NCBI GenBank assembly: GCA_000620005.1
Contig: JHVF01000001.1
Location: 1-64,000, forward strand
DNA from: Metamycoplasma spumans ATCC 19526
Lineage (GTDB): Bacteria > Bacillota_I > Bacilli_A > Mycoplasmatales > Metamycoplasmataceae
DNA length: 64,000 nt
Direction: 5' to 3'
Positions 21,324-32,798 of this stretch are shown here, piece by piece. The notes below the pieces were generated by a model. That model did not search any database, had not been told where the DNA came from, and worked only from the letters and a program-made list of their open reading frames with translations. A program made the translations under genes and the position numbers. Position 1 is the first letter of the stretch; each line of letters begins with the position of its first letter.

Positions 21324-22326
21324 CGCCTTCTCCTTTGTCAAAAATAGTTTGTAGTTTTTCAACAACATTATTTTCTAAGGCTATTTTTATTTGATTTAAA
21401 GCGTTATAAAATGCAAGTTCGTCAGAGCCACCGTGTGCTTTAACAACAACTTTATCAAGGCCCACAATATACGCTCCGCCAACATTTCTATAATCAAATC
21501 TATTTTTAAAGGATTTTAAATCTTTTTTGACTAATAATGCCGAAATTTTATTTTTAAGATTTTTAGTATATATACCTTTTAATAACTTCGCAAAGTTTAA
21601 AAATGAACTTTCAAGTGTTTTTAAGAATATGTTGCCAGCATATCCGTCTGCTAATAAAATATCAACATTACCCTTAATAGCAGTCTCTGGTTCAACAAAT
21701 CCGCTAAATTCATAATTAGCATTTTCTTCATTTTTTAGTAATGTAAATGCTTCTCTTGCAATCTCAGTACCTTTATAATCTTCGGTGCCAATATTTAGTT
21801 GACCGATAGTTGGTCTTTTTTTGCCAAAAATTATTCAATAATATTGTGAAGCTATCTTAGCTCAACTAACTAAATATTCCGGTTTAATTTCAATATTCGC
21901 TCCAGCATCTAAAAGCAAAATACTCTTATTTTTTTCTGCCGTTGGAACAACAGGCATAAATGCTGGTCTGGCAACGCCATTCAACCTTTTTACTTTTAAT
22001 GAAGCTAAAGTGATATATGAACCACTATCACCACTACTTAGAATAGCATCGGAATTGCCTTCTTTTAAACAATCAAAAGCAAGTAACATCGAACTTTTAT
22101 TTCTTAATACATCTCTCGGACTAATTACTTTATGAGCAACATCGTTTGAATCGATAATTTCGACCTGCTCGCTTAGATTTCCTAATCTTTGTTTAATTAT
22201 TGATTCTTGACCCACTAAAATAAGTTTATAATCAGGGTTTTCTTGAATAAATCTTTTTGCTCCATCAATAGCTTTTAATTGGCCGCCGTCGTTATTTAAA
22301 AGATCAAATACTATTCTTTTTTTCAT
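21316..22326 (-). CDS. plsX: phosphate acyltransferase PlsX
   Basis: 336 residues. Makes or consumes acyl-phosphate, the donor for the first glycerol-3-phosphate acylation. Family features are LLLDAGANIEIKPEYL, ADGYAGNIFLKTLE, YRNVGGAYIVGLD and VVVKAHGGSDELAFYNAL. The start MKKRIVFDLLNNDGG is the family DxxGGD region, with the Asp-Asn-Asp-Gly-Gly variant. It sits directly behind fakA, matching a pathway that uses host fatty acids through fatty-acid kinase. Confidence 0.95.
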
Positions 22327-22335
22327 AAAATCTCC

Positions 22336-23958
22336 TTATTCAGCAGAAATTAAATATGGATAAATTGTTTGTCCACCTGAAAAAATTTCAACTTCAACAT
22401 TGTAATTGATTTCAATGTATGTTTGCAATTCTTTTGCATCAGCTTCAGATGCATCTTGGCCGTATAAAATTGTGATAATCTGTGTTTCTTCACTAACAAT
22501 ACGATCAATTAATTGCTTAGCCGCTTGGTTATGTGTTTTAGCTGTTGAAACTAATTTGCCAGCTTCGATAACCATAAAATCACCATTTTTAACTTTAATA
22601 CCATTCAATTTTGTATCTTTAACAGCTGGTGCAATCTCGCCGTATTGAATGTTCTTTAGGGCTTCTTTCATTAAACTATGATTTTCTTTTGAATTATTAT
22701 CTGCGCTAAAGTTCATTGCAACCCCTAAAGATTGGGCTTGTGATTTTGTAGGAATAATAATTACTTTTTTATTTCTAACTATTGTTGCTGCCTGCTGAGC
22801 TGATAAAGTTATGTTTGAGTTATTAGGTAAAATAAAAACTGTTTTAGCCTTCACCGAATTTATCGCATCAACAATATCTTGAATTGAAGGGTTGTTTGTT
22901 TGCCCGCCCTCTACTACATATGATGCGCCGTATTCTTTAATTAGTTCAATGATTCCTTGTCCTGCATTACATGAAATAAGTCCGCAAGTTGCTAATTCAA
23001 CATTATCATCATCATTAGAATTCTTTTTGGTATTTTCCTTACTATTGTTTGCTTGTAATGTCATATTATCAATTTTAACTTTGATAAATTGACCCAAACT
23101 ATTAACACTATTTAAAACTGAACCCGGTTTTTGTGTATGAATATGAATTTTTAAAATTGATTCATCTTGCACAACAACCATTGAGCCACCTAATTTTTCT
23201 AATTTTTTAATTAAATATTCTTTATCAAACTTTTTAGGTTTTAATAATTCTAAAATAAACTCTGTACAATATCCAAATTCACCTTCAAATACTTCTGTAT
23301 CTGAAATAAATTTATTGATGTCTTCTTCTTTATCTGATAGTTCAACTGGTTTTCCTTCGAAATATAATTTCATCCCTTCTAAAATGGCGTATAAACCTTC
23401 ACCACCTGAGTCTGTAACACCAACTTCTTTAAGGACTTTCAATAAATTTGGGGTGTTATCGCAACTTTTTCTAGCCAACTCTAATGCAGTATTAAAAACA
23501 TCTTGAACACTAGAATCAACCACGATTGCAGTTTTAAGACCTTCGGATACTTCTCTAATAACTGTTAAAATTGTTCCTTCAATCGGTTTTAAAACAGCCT
23601 TGTAAGCCGATTTTGAAGCACTCTCAAATGCTTGCACTAACTCAAAAGGATTAGCTTCTTCTAAATTGCTAAAACCAAGTGAAAAGCCTTTAAAAATTTG
23701 GCTTAAAATTACCCCAGAGTTTCCTCTTGCGGAAAGTAACATGTTTTGTGCAATAACTTTCGATACCTCATTTAAGGTTAAATTATCATTATTTTTTAAA
23801 TCTGATGCAGTTGCAATAGTTGAAGCCATATTGCTACCCGTATCGCCATCTGGCACAGGGAAGACATTTAAAGCATTAATAGCATTCTTTTTATTCAGAA
23901 TGTTATTCGCGCCTGATAATACAGCCTCTTTTCACATTTGTCCATCTATTTTTTTCAT
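22336..23958 (-). CDS. fakA: fatty acid kinase ATP-binding subunit (DAK2/DhaL domain, YloV)
   Basis: 540 residues. The DhaL nucleotide-binding domain has the Mg/ATP loop VPDGDTGSN (35-43), MLLSARGNSGVILSQIFKG and VTDSGGEGL; a middle domain and a C-terminal domain (ILPNNSNITLSAQQAA, TILYGQDASEADA) follow as in FakA. With a separate FakB lipid carrier, not in this window, it phosphorylates host fatty acids, feeding PlsX downstream. I start at 23958 (MKKIDGQMWKEAVLSG); the ATG overlaps the previous stop by one base (TAATG). Confidence 0.93.
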
Positions 23959-24254
23959 TATTTAGTTCCTTTTATATATACAGATAAAGACCCTAAAATC
24001 AAGTCTTTTTGTTTTAAATAATAGTTTATTATTGAGTATATTTCTTCCACAATACCTTTAGCATTAATATTTGACATGATAATTAGCCCAAGAGAAATAT
24101 TAACAATTCTTTCATTTTCTTTTGATAAAGAAACAACGATACCATCGTTTTCAAAATCTACATCATTTTCCTTATTAAGTGATTTAAAACCAACAATTCC
24201 CGCTGTAGTTACTAATGTTGAAGAAATTAGAGATCTGATATTTTCAATTTCCAT
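23958..24254 (-). CDS. Asp23/Gls24 family protein (YloU)
   Basis: 98 residues. VTTAGIVGFKSLN, then VNISLGLIIMSNINAKGIVEEIYSIINYYL follow the Asp23/Gls24 (DUF322) fold pattern. In Firmicutes yloU directly precedes yloV (fakA), as here. Role is not known in detail; the family includes membrane-stress-linked proteins. TAATG overlap with fakA. Confidence 0.82.
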   Translation of the reverse strand: MEIENIRSLISSTLVTTAGIVGFKSLNKENDVDFENDGIVVSLSKENERIVNISLGLIIMSNINAKGIVEEIYSIINYYLKQKDLILGSLSVYIKGTK

Positions 24255-24269
24255 ACACGCCTTCTTATT

Positions 24270-25526
24270 CTAACGTTTAATATAACTTCTTTTAATAGGG
24301 AATGAAGATGTTAGTTTGGCAATTTCTTTTTTAATTACAGTTAGTAAAGATTCATTTTCAGGATCGCGCAAAGCTTTATCAATTAAGTTGGCAATAATTA
24401 TAAATTCATCTTCTTTAAAACCTCTAGATGTCATTGCTGCACTTCCTAGTCTAATACCACTTGAAACCATTGGGCTTTCAGTATCGTTAGGAATACTATT
24501 TTTATTTACAGTAATATTTATTTTTGAAAGTACTTCAGTAGCATATTTTCCTGTAATGCCATATGATGCTTTAACATCAATCATAAATAAGTGGTTTTTT
24601 GTAAGACCAGAAATAACCTTTACCCCTTTATTGATAAATGTTTGGCAAAATACTTTACTATTGTTTAGCAGTTGTTGTTGATATTCAATAAATTCAGGTT
24701 GAAGAGCTTCATAAAAACTTACAGCTTTTGCTGCGATTTGGTGAAACAATGGGCCGCCTTGATAACCAGGGAATACTGAACGATTAACTTTTTTATAAAT
24801 TTCTTCATCATTAGTCATAATCATTGCACCACGTGTACCCCTTAAAGTTTTATGAGTTGTAGTCATAATAACATCAGCGTATGGAGATGGTGATGGGTGT
24901 AGTCCTGCAATTATAAGTCCTGATATGTGAGAAATATCAGCAAATAAATAAGCACCTACTTCATCGCAAATTTTTCTAAATTTATCAAAATCCACAATTT
25001 GAGAATAAGCAGAATATCCACAAATAATCATTTTAGGTTTAACTTCTTTTGCTATTTTCAAAATTTCATCGTAATCTAGAACACCATTTTCATTAACGGT
25101 ATAGCTGTGTGATTCATAAAAAACACCACTAAAAGAAATTTTGTAACCATGTGTTAAATGACCTCCCGAATCTAATGAAAGACCCAAAACTTTATCACCT
25201 GGTTCTAATAAGGCCATGTAAACAGCGGCATTAGCAACACTGCCAGAATATGGCTGAACATTAGCATATTTAACATTAAATAATTGCTTTGCTCTTTCTT
25301 GCGCAATTGTTTCAATTTGGTCAACATATTCGCATCCGCCATAATATCTTCTTCCGGGATAACCTTCACCATATTTATTAGTTAAACATGATCCAGCAGC
25401 TTTTAAAACATCTTCAGAGACATAATTTTCTGAAGCAATAAGTTCAATATGATCTGCTTGACGTTGGTTTTCGTCATTAATTAAGTCTGCGATTTTTTTG
25501 TCTAATAAAGCGATTTTTTTATACAT
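24270..25526 (-). CDS. glyA: serine hydroxymethyltransferase
   Basis: PLP enzyme making glycine and methylene-THF from serine and THF. 418 residues with [11 protein letters not shown] near the start, [13 protein letters not shown], and the PLP-lysine motif [12 protein letters not shown] (K226). The start follows AAAGGAG. First gene of the operon with yloU, fakA, plsX and rnc; a terminator hairpin lies upstream of its Shine-Dalgarno. Confidence 0.98.
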   Translation of the reverse strand: MYKKIALLDKKIADLINDENQRQADHIELIASENYVSEDVLKAAGSCLTNKYGEGYPGRRYYGGCEYVDQIETIAQERAKQLFNVKYANVQPYSGSVANAAVYMALLEPGDKVLGLSLDSGGHLTHGYKISFSGVFYESHSYTVNENGVLDYDEILKIAKEVKPKMIICGYSAYSQIVDFDKFRKICDEVGAYLFADISHISGLIIAGLHPSPSPYADVIMTTTHKTLRGTRGAMIMTNDEEIYKKVNRSVFPGYQGGPLFHQIAAKAVSFYEALQPEFIEYQQQLLNNSKVFCQTFINKGVKVISGLTKNHLFMIDVKASYGITGKYATEVLSKINITVNKNSIPNDTESPMVSSGIRLGSAAMTSRGFKEDEFIIIANLIDKALRDPENESLLTVIKKEIAKLTSSFPIKRSYIKR

Positions 25527-25547
25527 ATTTCTCCTTTAAAATAAACA

Positions 25548-25569
25548 GACTAAACCTATCAGTTTAGTC
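25548..25569 (-). terminator. terminator between the four-helix membrane protein gene and glyA
   Basis: 8-bp perfect stem GACTAAAC / GTTTAGTC (6-base loop) followed on the minus strand by TGTTTATTTT. It ends transcription coming from the gene at 25576-26100, just upstream of glyA. Confidence 0.75.
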
Positions 25570-25575
25570 GAATTA

Positions 25576-26100
25576 TTAATCTAATAGTGATTTATTTTTC
25601 AATTCTTCAGCTAATAATTTTGATTTTCTTTTTTCAGCTGATTTTTTAGCAACTGCCTTATTAATCATTAAAATTGGCACAGCAATAAAAGCTAAACCAA
25701 CAGCTGGTAATACTCTTATATATCAATCAGCACTATCAACTCCACTTGTAACTAAAAATGAGTTCATAGCTAACGCAACTGGAACCAAGAAATTTAAAGC
25801 TTCAGAACCATAAACCTTAAATTTTCAAATTAAAAGTGAAACAACAAATAATTGAACTGTTAGTATTCCTAGCGCAATTGGCAAGTTAAATGATCAACGG
25901 TTCGCATCTTTAAATGCATTAATAACTCATCCATCTTTTCCAATAAATAAGAAAAATAAGAATGAAGGGATGACAATTAAAAATAAACCTGTTAAAGCTA
26001 TTTTTCATGATTTAGACAATTCTCTTTTTTGTTTTTGTTGGGTTGCTTGATAATTTTTTACATTGATTTTTTTATTTTTTCATTTTGCATTATTTGACAT
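25576..26100 (-). CDS. four-helix membrane protein, unknown
   Basis: 174 residues with four membrane segments (near 35-55, 71-93, 103-122, 131-150) and Lys-rich ends (KKINVKNYQATQQKQKREL and AVAKKSAEKRKSKLLAEELK). Several Trp are TGA-encoded. AAGGAG precedes the ATG. No family recognised. Confidence 0.75.
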
Positions 26101-26195
26101 ATTTGGCTCCTTTTTTTATATATATAAAAACAATTAAATTTTACCAAATATTCCATATTTATAGAAATAAATTGAAATCTCAGTAAAAATATGAC

Positions 26196-26218
26196 AAAAA
26201 AACCAGCCAAAAGGCTGG
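26196..26218 (-). terminator. terminator downstream of polC / small RNA
   Basis: 6-bp GC stem (CCAGCC / GGCTGG, AAAA in plus orientation) followed by T7 on the minus strand. Confidence 0.85.
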
Positions 26219-26402
26219 AAAATTACACAAAATATATTAATAAAAAAGATAAATAATAAATTAATAAAATAAATATAACAATACAAGGTTTAAAAACAAT
26301 GATTTTAAAAACAAATAGAGAGAGTGCGTTAAAAACCGTTGTGTAATTTTTTTTAGAGAGATTTTTTTATGCTTTTTTGAAATATCGCCCCAGCGACGGG
26401 AC
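26196..26402 (-). ncRNA. candidate structured small RNA
   Basis: Gene-free stretch between polC (stop 26483) and the membrane protein gene (start 26100). On the minus strand TATAAT (26409-26414) would start RNA at G 26402. The RNA opens with an isolated GC-rich segment (26385-26402) able to form a short hairpin. A perfect 12-bp inverted repeat (26219-26230 with 26339-26350, TTGTGTAATTTT) closes a 108-base domain. The RNA ends at the hairpin CCAGCC-loop-GGCTGG with T7. No match to tmRNA, RNase P or SRP RNA that I can see. It could instead be the polC 3' UTR. Confidence 0.4.
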
Positions 26403-26482
26403 AATATTATTATATTAAATATTTAATATTTTTAACCAAATTTAAAACTTTTTTATGTTTTTACTGCGGTTTTTAATGTATT

Positions 26483-29400
26483 TTAAAATAAAGTCATCTG
26501 ATTAGTTTCATCCAGTTCATCCAAAACGCCTAGACGTTGTAATTCGCCCAATATTTTTGAATTAACACTAGTTGTCATTCTCAAATCCTCAATTGATATA
26601 AATGGTTGAATATCCCTTTGTTGAATAATTGTTTGTGCTACGGTTTCACCTAATCCGTCTACTACAACAAAAGGAGGAATAAGAGCTTTTTCTTTTTCGT
26701 CAATAATTCATTTTGTTGCTTCAGAACGTTTTAAATCAACATTCTTAACTTTAAAGCCACGAGCATATAATTCAAGTGTAATTTCTAATGTTGGTATTAA
26801 GGCATTTTCTTTAACACTTAATTTCTCACCATTACCATTCATTCTTTGACGAAGTTCGTCTAATTTCTTTTGAATCACATTAGCTCCTGAACTTATTATT
26901 TCTATATCAATAGCATCAGGTCTATTAGTATAATAAGACGCATAAAACGCTAATGGATGATACAGTTTATATCATGCTATTCTTCAAGCCATGATTACAT
27001 AAGCCGCAGCATGGGCTTTAGGGAACATATATTTAATCTTTTTAAGTGATTCAATATATCAATCAGGAACATTGTTTTCTATTAACAATTGCTCTTGATC
27101 ATCAGTTAGACCTTTTCCCTTTCTAACTCTTTCCATGATTTCAAATGATTTAAGTTTGTCAATATCTTTTTTTATTAAATAGTCCATAATGTCATCACGA
27201 CAACACACGCAATCTTTTAATTCTTTACCCTGTTTAACTAATAATTCGGCATTTCCTGCTCAAACATCAGTTCCATGAGATAGGCCAGATAATAAAATCA
27301 GATCATTAAACGATTGTGGTCTAGTATCTTTTAACATCTTTCTAACAAAGTTTGTTCCAAACTCTGGCAAGCCATAGGCACCGGTTGTCTCTCCACCAAT
27401 TTGATCAGGAGTAATATTCATTGATTCTGTGCTATAAAATAATTTCATAACTTCAGGGTCAAATTTAGGTACATGTATATCAACATTAGTATTAGTTAAA
27501 TCTTCTAACATTTTAACAACCGTAGGGTTATCATGTCCAAGTAAATCCAATTTTAAAACATTATCATGAATTGCACGATAATCAAAATGCGATGTTTTTC
27601 ATTGAGATTCATCATCGTTTGCAGGGAAATTTATTGGAGTAAAATCTTCAATGTCATATTCTTTAGGGATAACAATAATACCGCCAGGATGCTGACCCGT
27701 TGTTCTTTTAACACCAGCTGCCTTTACCGATAGAAATTCTAAAAATCCTCTACTTCAAGGTTTAAATGATTTTCTTTGCTCTTCTTCATATTTTTTACAA
27801 AAACCAAATGCTGTTTTTTGTTGAACTGCAGAAATTGTGCCAGCACGTAATGTATGCGTTTCGCCAAACAACTCTTTTACGTAATTATGAATTACTGACT
27901 GATAATCACCACTAAAGTTTAAATCAATATCTGGAACTTTATTTGCTTCAAAACCTAAAAATGTTTCAAAAGGAATATTATGTCCATCCTGTTTCATAAA
28001 TATATTGCAATTTGGACATTTTTTATTAGGTAGATCTCAACCAGACAATACATCATTGCCTTCGTATCACTCTAAATGTTTACATTGATTACATAAATAA
28101 TGTGGCTTAAGTGGGTTAACCTCAGAAATACCGATAATATTAGCAACAATAGAAGAACCTACCGAACCACGACTACCCACAATATAGCCATCTTGGTTAC
28201 TTTTTTGAACCAATTTATAACTAATTCAATAAGTTACAGAATAACCATATTTAATAATTGGGTTCAATTCTTTTTCAATTCTTTCAACAATTGTTGGGTC
28301 TGGATTGTCGCCATATTTTACTTTAAGATTTTTATAAACTACTTCTTTTAGTCTTTCTGGTGAATTATCAAAATTAGGGAAATATAATTTGTCTTTAATA
28401 ACTTTAATATCATCAGATATCATTTCAGCTATTTTTCTCGTGTTGTTTATAACAATATCCCTTGTTAATAAACCATCATTTAAAAAAGCAAATTCCTTTA
28501 ACATTTCAGTTGTTGAATAATATTTTAATTTCGGTGTCTTTGAATATTTTTTTAGTCAGTGAGTTCCGCCACCTAATGAAGGGGCATTTATATATATATC
28601 GTATACTAATTTTTGATAATCATAAATATAACGGCAATCTGAAACGGCAACACAAATTTTATTCAATTTTGTGGCCTTTTCAATTAAATCTTTATAAGCA
28701 AATTTTAAATTTTCATATGTAATATTGCCATCATGAACCAAGTATTCAAACGTACTAATCGGTGGAAGTTCAATATAATCGTAAAGCGAAATGGCCTTGT
28801 TGATATTTTCATCAGTTCCATTAAAAATTTGTTCTCATAAATACGATTTATGTGTGCCCGAACCGAATAATAAATCCTCGTCATTCCCAATCTCATTAAA
28901 ATATAATTGAGGCCCTTCATTATATTGATCAGTTAAAACTTTAGACATTAATTTAAATAATTTTTTTAATCCAGATTGATTTTTAACCAATACTCTACTT
29001 TCATAAGAAAAGCGACGAGCCAACATTTCAAAATTCTTCAATCCTGATAATTTTTCAGAGTTTAGAACCCCATACTCATTTTTCAGTTTATCAATTATTT
29101 TTACTCAGATTCTTGCCAAAACCTCAGCATCATAATCAGCTCTATGGGCTACCAATGAATCATATGAAACACCCAATCTTTTAGCCAATGCGCCTAAGTT
29201 ATGCTTTCTTTCGTCAGGTTTAAAAAAACGTGATAAAGCCAGTGTATCAATACCAATAATATATGATGTATCTAAATTATTGTCAACAAATTTTTGCTTA
29301 CAGAAATTTATGTCAAAACTTGCGTTATGGGCAACACAAACTCTGCCTTTTAATATTTCGTAAATTTTATTAATTCCTTCTTCTTGAGAAAGACCTTTTG

Positions 29401-30796
29401 AAACCATTTCATCAGTAATATTTGTTAAATTAATTGTAAAAGCTGATAGCGGTTGACTTGGTTTCATAAAGAACTGAATTTTTTCTTTTAAAAGCCCATT
29501 TTTAACTATTGTTGCTCCAAATTCAATTATTTCATCAAAACGAGGACTCAATCCTGTTGTTTCTAAGTCAAAAACAACATATTCTTCATTTTTTAAATTA
29601 AATTCCTTATATCCATAAAGAATATTACTATTTGAATCTACTGTACTTAGAGTTACGCCATAGATTGGCTTAATGTTCTTATATGATTTTCTAACTCCGT
29701 TAATTAATGGATAAGCTTGAATTGTATCTAAATCGGTAATGGCAACCGCATCTTGATTAAAAAATGATGCTGTTTTAAAATAATCATCAACATCGGTTAC
29801 CCCATCCTGAGCTGACATTTTTGTTCTCGTTGCTAATTCAATTCTTTGAACTTCTTCATAATCTTTTTCAAGATTATTAAAGCCATCAGTTTTAATATAT
29901 CAGTCCTTATTATTGGCCATTAATACTTTTGTTTTACTAAAACTATCTTCGGTTACTCTACCCTTAATTATTACAGTATCGCCAATTTTTAAAGGTGGCA
30001 ATTCTTCATCTTCATTTAAAAATTTTTTTACAACAATGGCTTCATTATAATCAGAAATAGACATTGTATACAACGTCTTACCAGTTTTCAATTTTCTTGA
30101 CTCTAGTAAAAATATTTCACCTTTTGTTGCCACAGATAATTCTTCATGCAGTTCATATATTGAAGCTATATCAATATCAACATAAGTATTGTCGCTTCTT
30201 CTGTTATATTGCGGTCTTGTTGATTTTGTAGAAACTTCTTCATTATCATTTTTCTTAAGTTCCGTAAATTGGTTCACCATTTTTTTTATAAAATTATCGG
30301 TTATAACATATTCAGAACTTGAGTTAAGTTTAATAACCAAATTATAAAAACCATAGCCAATCTTAACAAGTCCTTCTTTAATTGCGTCTTTTTTAATCAA
30401 AAAATCGTCATAAACTGCATCACTTGGAACAGTTAAAATTAGCTCGTTTTCGTTTAATGAAATATTAGCCTCTGTAATGTGGCCTTTAAGGGCTGACAGC
30501 CCCTTTGATTTTTTTGATAAATAATAATTCAAATAGTCAACTATAATTTTCTTATCCCTTAGCACATTTTCAATTATTAGTTCAAAATGAGAATTAGGAA
30601 ATCTATTAGTTAACGCCTTTCTAAACTCTATATATTTTTTAATGTCTATATGTTTTTCAAATGCCACACTAAAAAATCACTCGTGAGTTTTATTGTCTAT
30701 TTCAACGTTGATAATTTTTGCGCTATCAAAACTTTCGTCAGGATTAAAATTTATTTCTTCACATAATTTTATAAATGATTCATCTTTTGAACGCAT
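26483..30796 (-). CDS. polC: DNA polymerase III alpha subunit, PolC type
   Basis: 1437-residue replicative polymerase, read through many TGA Trp codons. N-terminal OB region, then a PHP domain split by the 3'-5' exonuclease ([10 protein letters not shown], 407-416, with HNASFDINF and [10 protein letters not shown]), then the polymerase core with the metal-binding [12 protein letters not shown] (D956, D958) and a C-terminal DNA-binding part. The PHP metal site is degenerate: the usual HLHT reads ATRT (before K-M-S-A-Q-D) and TDH reads TDL. A GGGG-containing site precedes the ATG, 13 bases after cdsA. Confidence 0.97.
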
Positions 30797-30809
30797 AACT
30801 ACCCCTATT

Positions 30810-31778
30810 TTAATTTATTAATAATATTGCAGATGTTGCAAAAGCAACAAAAGATACTGAATCAAAGCGATCCATTAATCCTCCGTGCCCTGGTATTAAA
30901 TCTGAAAAATCTTTTATTTTATACAAACGCTTAATTCCCGAAAATCACAAGTCTCCAATTTGTGAAATTGCTGGCAAGATAAATATAGCAACTATTAATT
31001 GCTTGTAATTGAATAATATTGTAAATGTTTGATTATTGGTTAATTTTCCCAAATACATCGAAACAAAAACAAACAGTGCGCCAAATATATAAGATACAAT
31101 TGCGCCTTCTCACGTTTTTTTAGGACTTATGTGTGGAGCAAAGCCTCTTTTTATTAATTTATGCCCTAATAATCTTCCTCCAAAATATGCCGTTGTATCA
31201 ACAACAATCGGGATTAAAAAGATACAAAAAATAAAGTATAATCCACCAACGCTAAACATAAATAAAATCTTTGAAAATGTTGGTATGAAAATTAAAGCAA
31301 ATAATGTTATTAAATAATTTTTCAAAAATGCACCAGTAGTTTCATATTTTTTCAAATTTATTAAAAATAGTAAAGTAACTAAAACAAACATAATAGCAAG
31401 TCCTAATACTCTTAATTTTGTAAATTGATCCTTGCCAAAATATATAACATGTTTCATTCACTGTGATAAATCTTGAATCGACATTCCTGTTTTTGAAGTG
31501 CTTCAAAATTGGTTAGCTTCACCATTCATCGTGGCTTGATATCAATCGAGCGGAAGGGCTCAGATTACACAGACCAAAAACACCGTTAATATATTTATCC
31601 ATCTTGACATTTTATTATGCACTATTACCTCATATGATGCTCATGCAGAAAAGAACATGAAAAAGGCCATTCCTATCACTTTACCCGGTACTTTTGCAAA
31701 ATAAGTAATGAAGAAAAATGGTATTACAATAGCAAATAATATTAGTGCTGATTTAACTCTTAATTTTACGTTTTTCAT
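30810..31778 (-). CDS. cdsA: phosphatidate cytidylyltransferase
   Basis: Integral membrane enzyme making CDP-diacylglycerol from phosphatidate and CTP. 322 residues, about eight membrane segments. The signature is intact at the C-terminus: [20 protein letters not shown] followed by GLMDR. ISPKKTWEG is also present. Leading gene of a cdsA-polC unit; TATAAT at 31789-31794 ends 10 bases before the ATG without a Shine-Dalgarno. Confidence 0.96.
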
Positions 31779-31788
31779 AGTTATTTAA

Positions 31789-31794
31789 ATTATA
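31789..31794 (-). promoter_or_regulatory. -10 box of cdsA-polC, near-leaderless
   Basis: TATAAT on the minus strand, 10 bases before the cdsA ATG; no ribosome binding site in the gap. Confidence 0.5.
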
Positions 31795-31909
31795 GTCAAA
31801 AGATAATTATTATTAATAATTAATTAGTAAGATTTTATTCTTTTTAAAATTCTTACTTAAAAAGTTTTTTATTTAGAAATTATTAGTGCGCATACATATT
31901 TTGGATAAA

Positions 31910-31933
31910 AAAAATGGAAATAATTTCCATTTA
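31910..31933 (-). terminator. terminator of the DUF2785-like gene
   Basis: 9-bp stem AAATGGAAA / TTTCCATTT with a 3-base loop, then T8 on the minus strand, about 20 bases past the stop. Confidence 0.8.
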
Positions 31934-31951
31934 TTTTCATTTAGCTAATAC

Positions 31952-32770
31952 TTATATAATTTTTATCAAATCAGGTATCATATTAACTTTTTTTATCTTA
32001 TTTAAAATCTCTATATCATTTATAAATAAAGAAAATTGCATTAGCATATTATTAATGTTTTCGTTTCTTCTTTCTCTTTCAATACTAAATTTTTCATATT
32101 CTTGATTAGCAAAAAGTTCATTAATAAATTCTAATATCTGATCATGGTCCACTAAAGAATTTTTATATAGTGATGCGAGTAAATTACCAAATTTTTTAGC
32201 TTGACCGTCACCAATCTCATCATCTAAACTCAATAATGATTTTTTAATTGAATTTAGTATTGTTTTACTTACATCTTCACCTTCAATAACACCGTTTTTA
32301 ACAATATCAATCAAAAGTTGAACTGCATGAGTAAAACAATCAACTCAACCATATTGATAACTATATCCAACTAAACATTTTTCTAATTCGATGTATTTAT
32401 TGGCTATTTCAAATATCTTTAACTTCTCATTTTTTGATAAAGCATTGAAATATTTATATTCTTTTCTAGAGCTAAAGCTAATAAGTAAAGATAATAATAA
32501 AATCGAATAACTTCTTATTAGAGCGTTTTTAACATCAGCACTCTCAATATTGAAAAATACCAATTCTTCGGACACAATTTTATTGTAAATGTATCTCAAT
32601 TGTTCAATATTTAATAGCTCCAAATAAAAAGACTTAGCAAATAAATCAAATATCAAATCATCTCTGATTTCTTTACTTTCGTGACCTATATTTTCTAACA
32701 TAAAATCAATTTCTTGATTTGTGAGTTCAAAGTTTTCTAATTCTAATTTACTTTTTAACTTTTCAACCAT
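31952..32770 (-). CDS. DUF2785-like helical protein
   Basis: 272 residues, one frame joined through a TGA Trp. All-helical, no signal or membrane anchor. The motif GWVDCFTHAVQLLIDIVKNG resembles the conserved W-x-H-A-x-A-H-x-A-D region of DUF2785 proteins, although the first His is replaced. Function unknown. AGAAAGGC precedes the ATG; 28 bases after the MATE gene, so probably co-transcribed with it. Confidence 0.6.
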
Positions 32771-32798
32771 TTTTTAGCCTTTCTAAATTCCGATTAAA

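Noticed and set aside
26281-26482. tmRNA or RNase P RNA gene
   Set aside because: The 5' and 3' ends, expected core motifs and tag reading frame are missing; the span is too short for either.
30800-31778. CRISPR array or other regular repeats in the window
   Set aside because: No regularly spaced direct repeats of 20-40 bases were seen anywhere; repeated motifs found are terminators or coding repeats.
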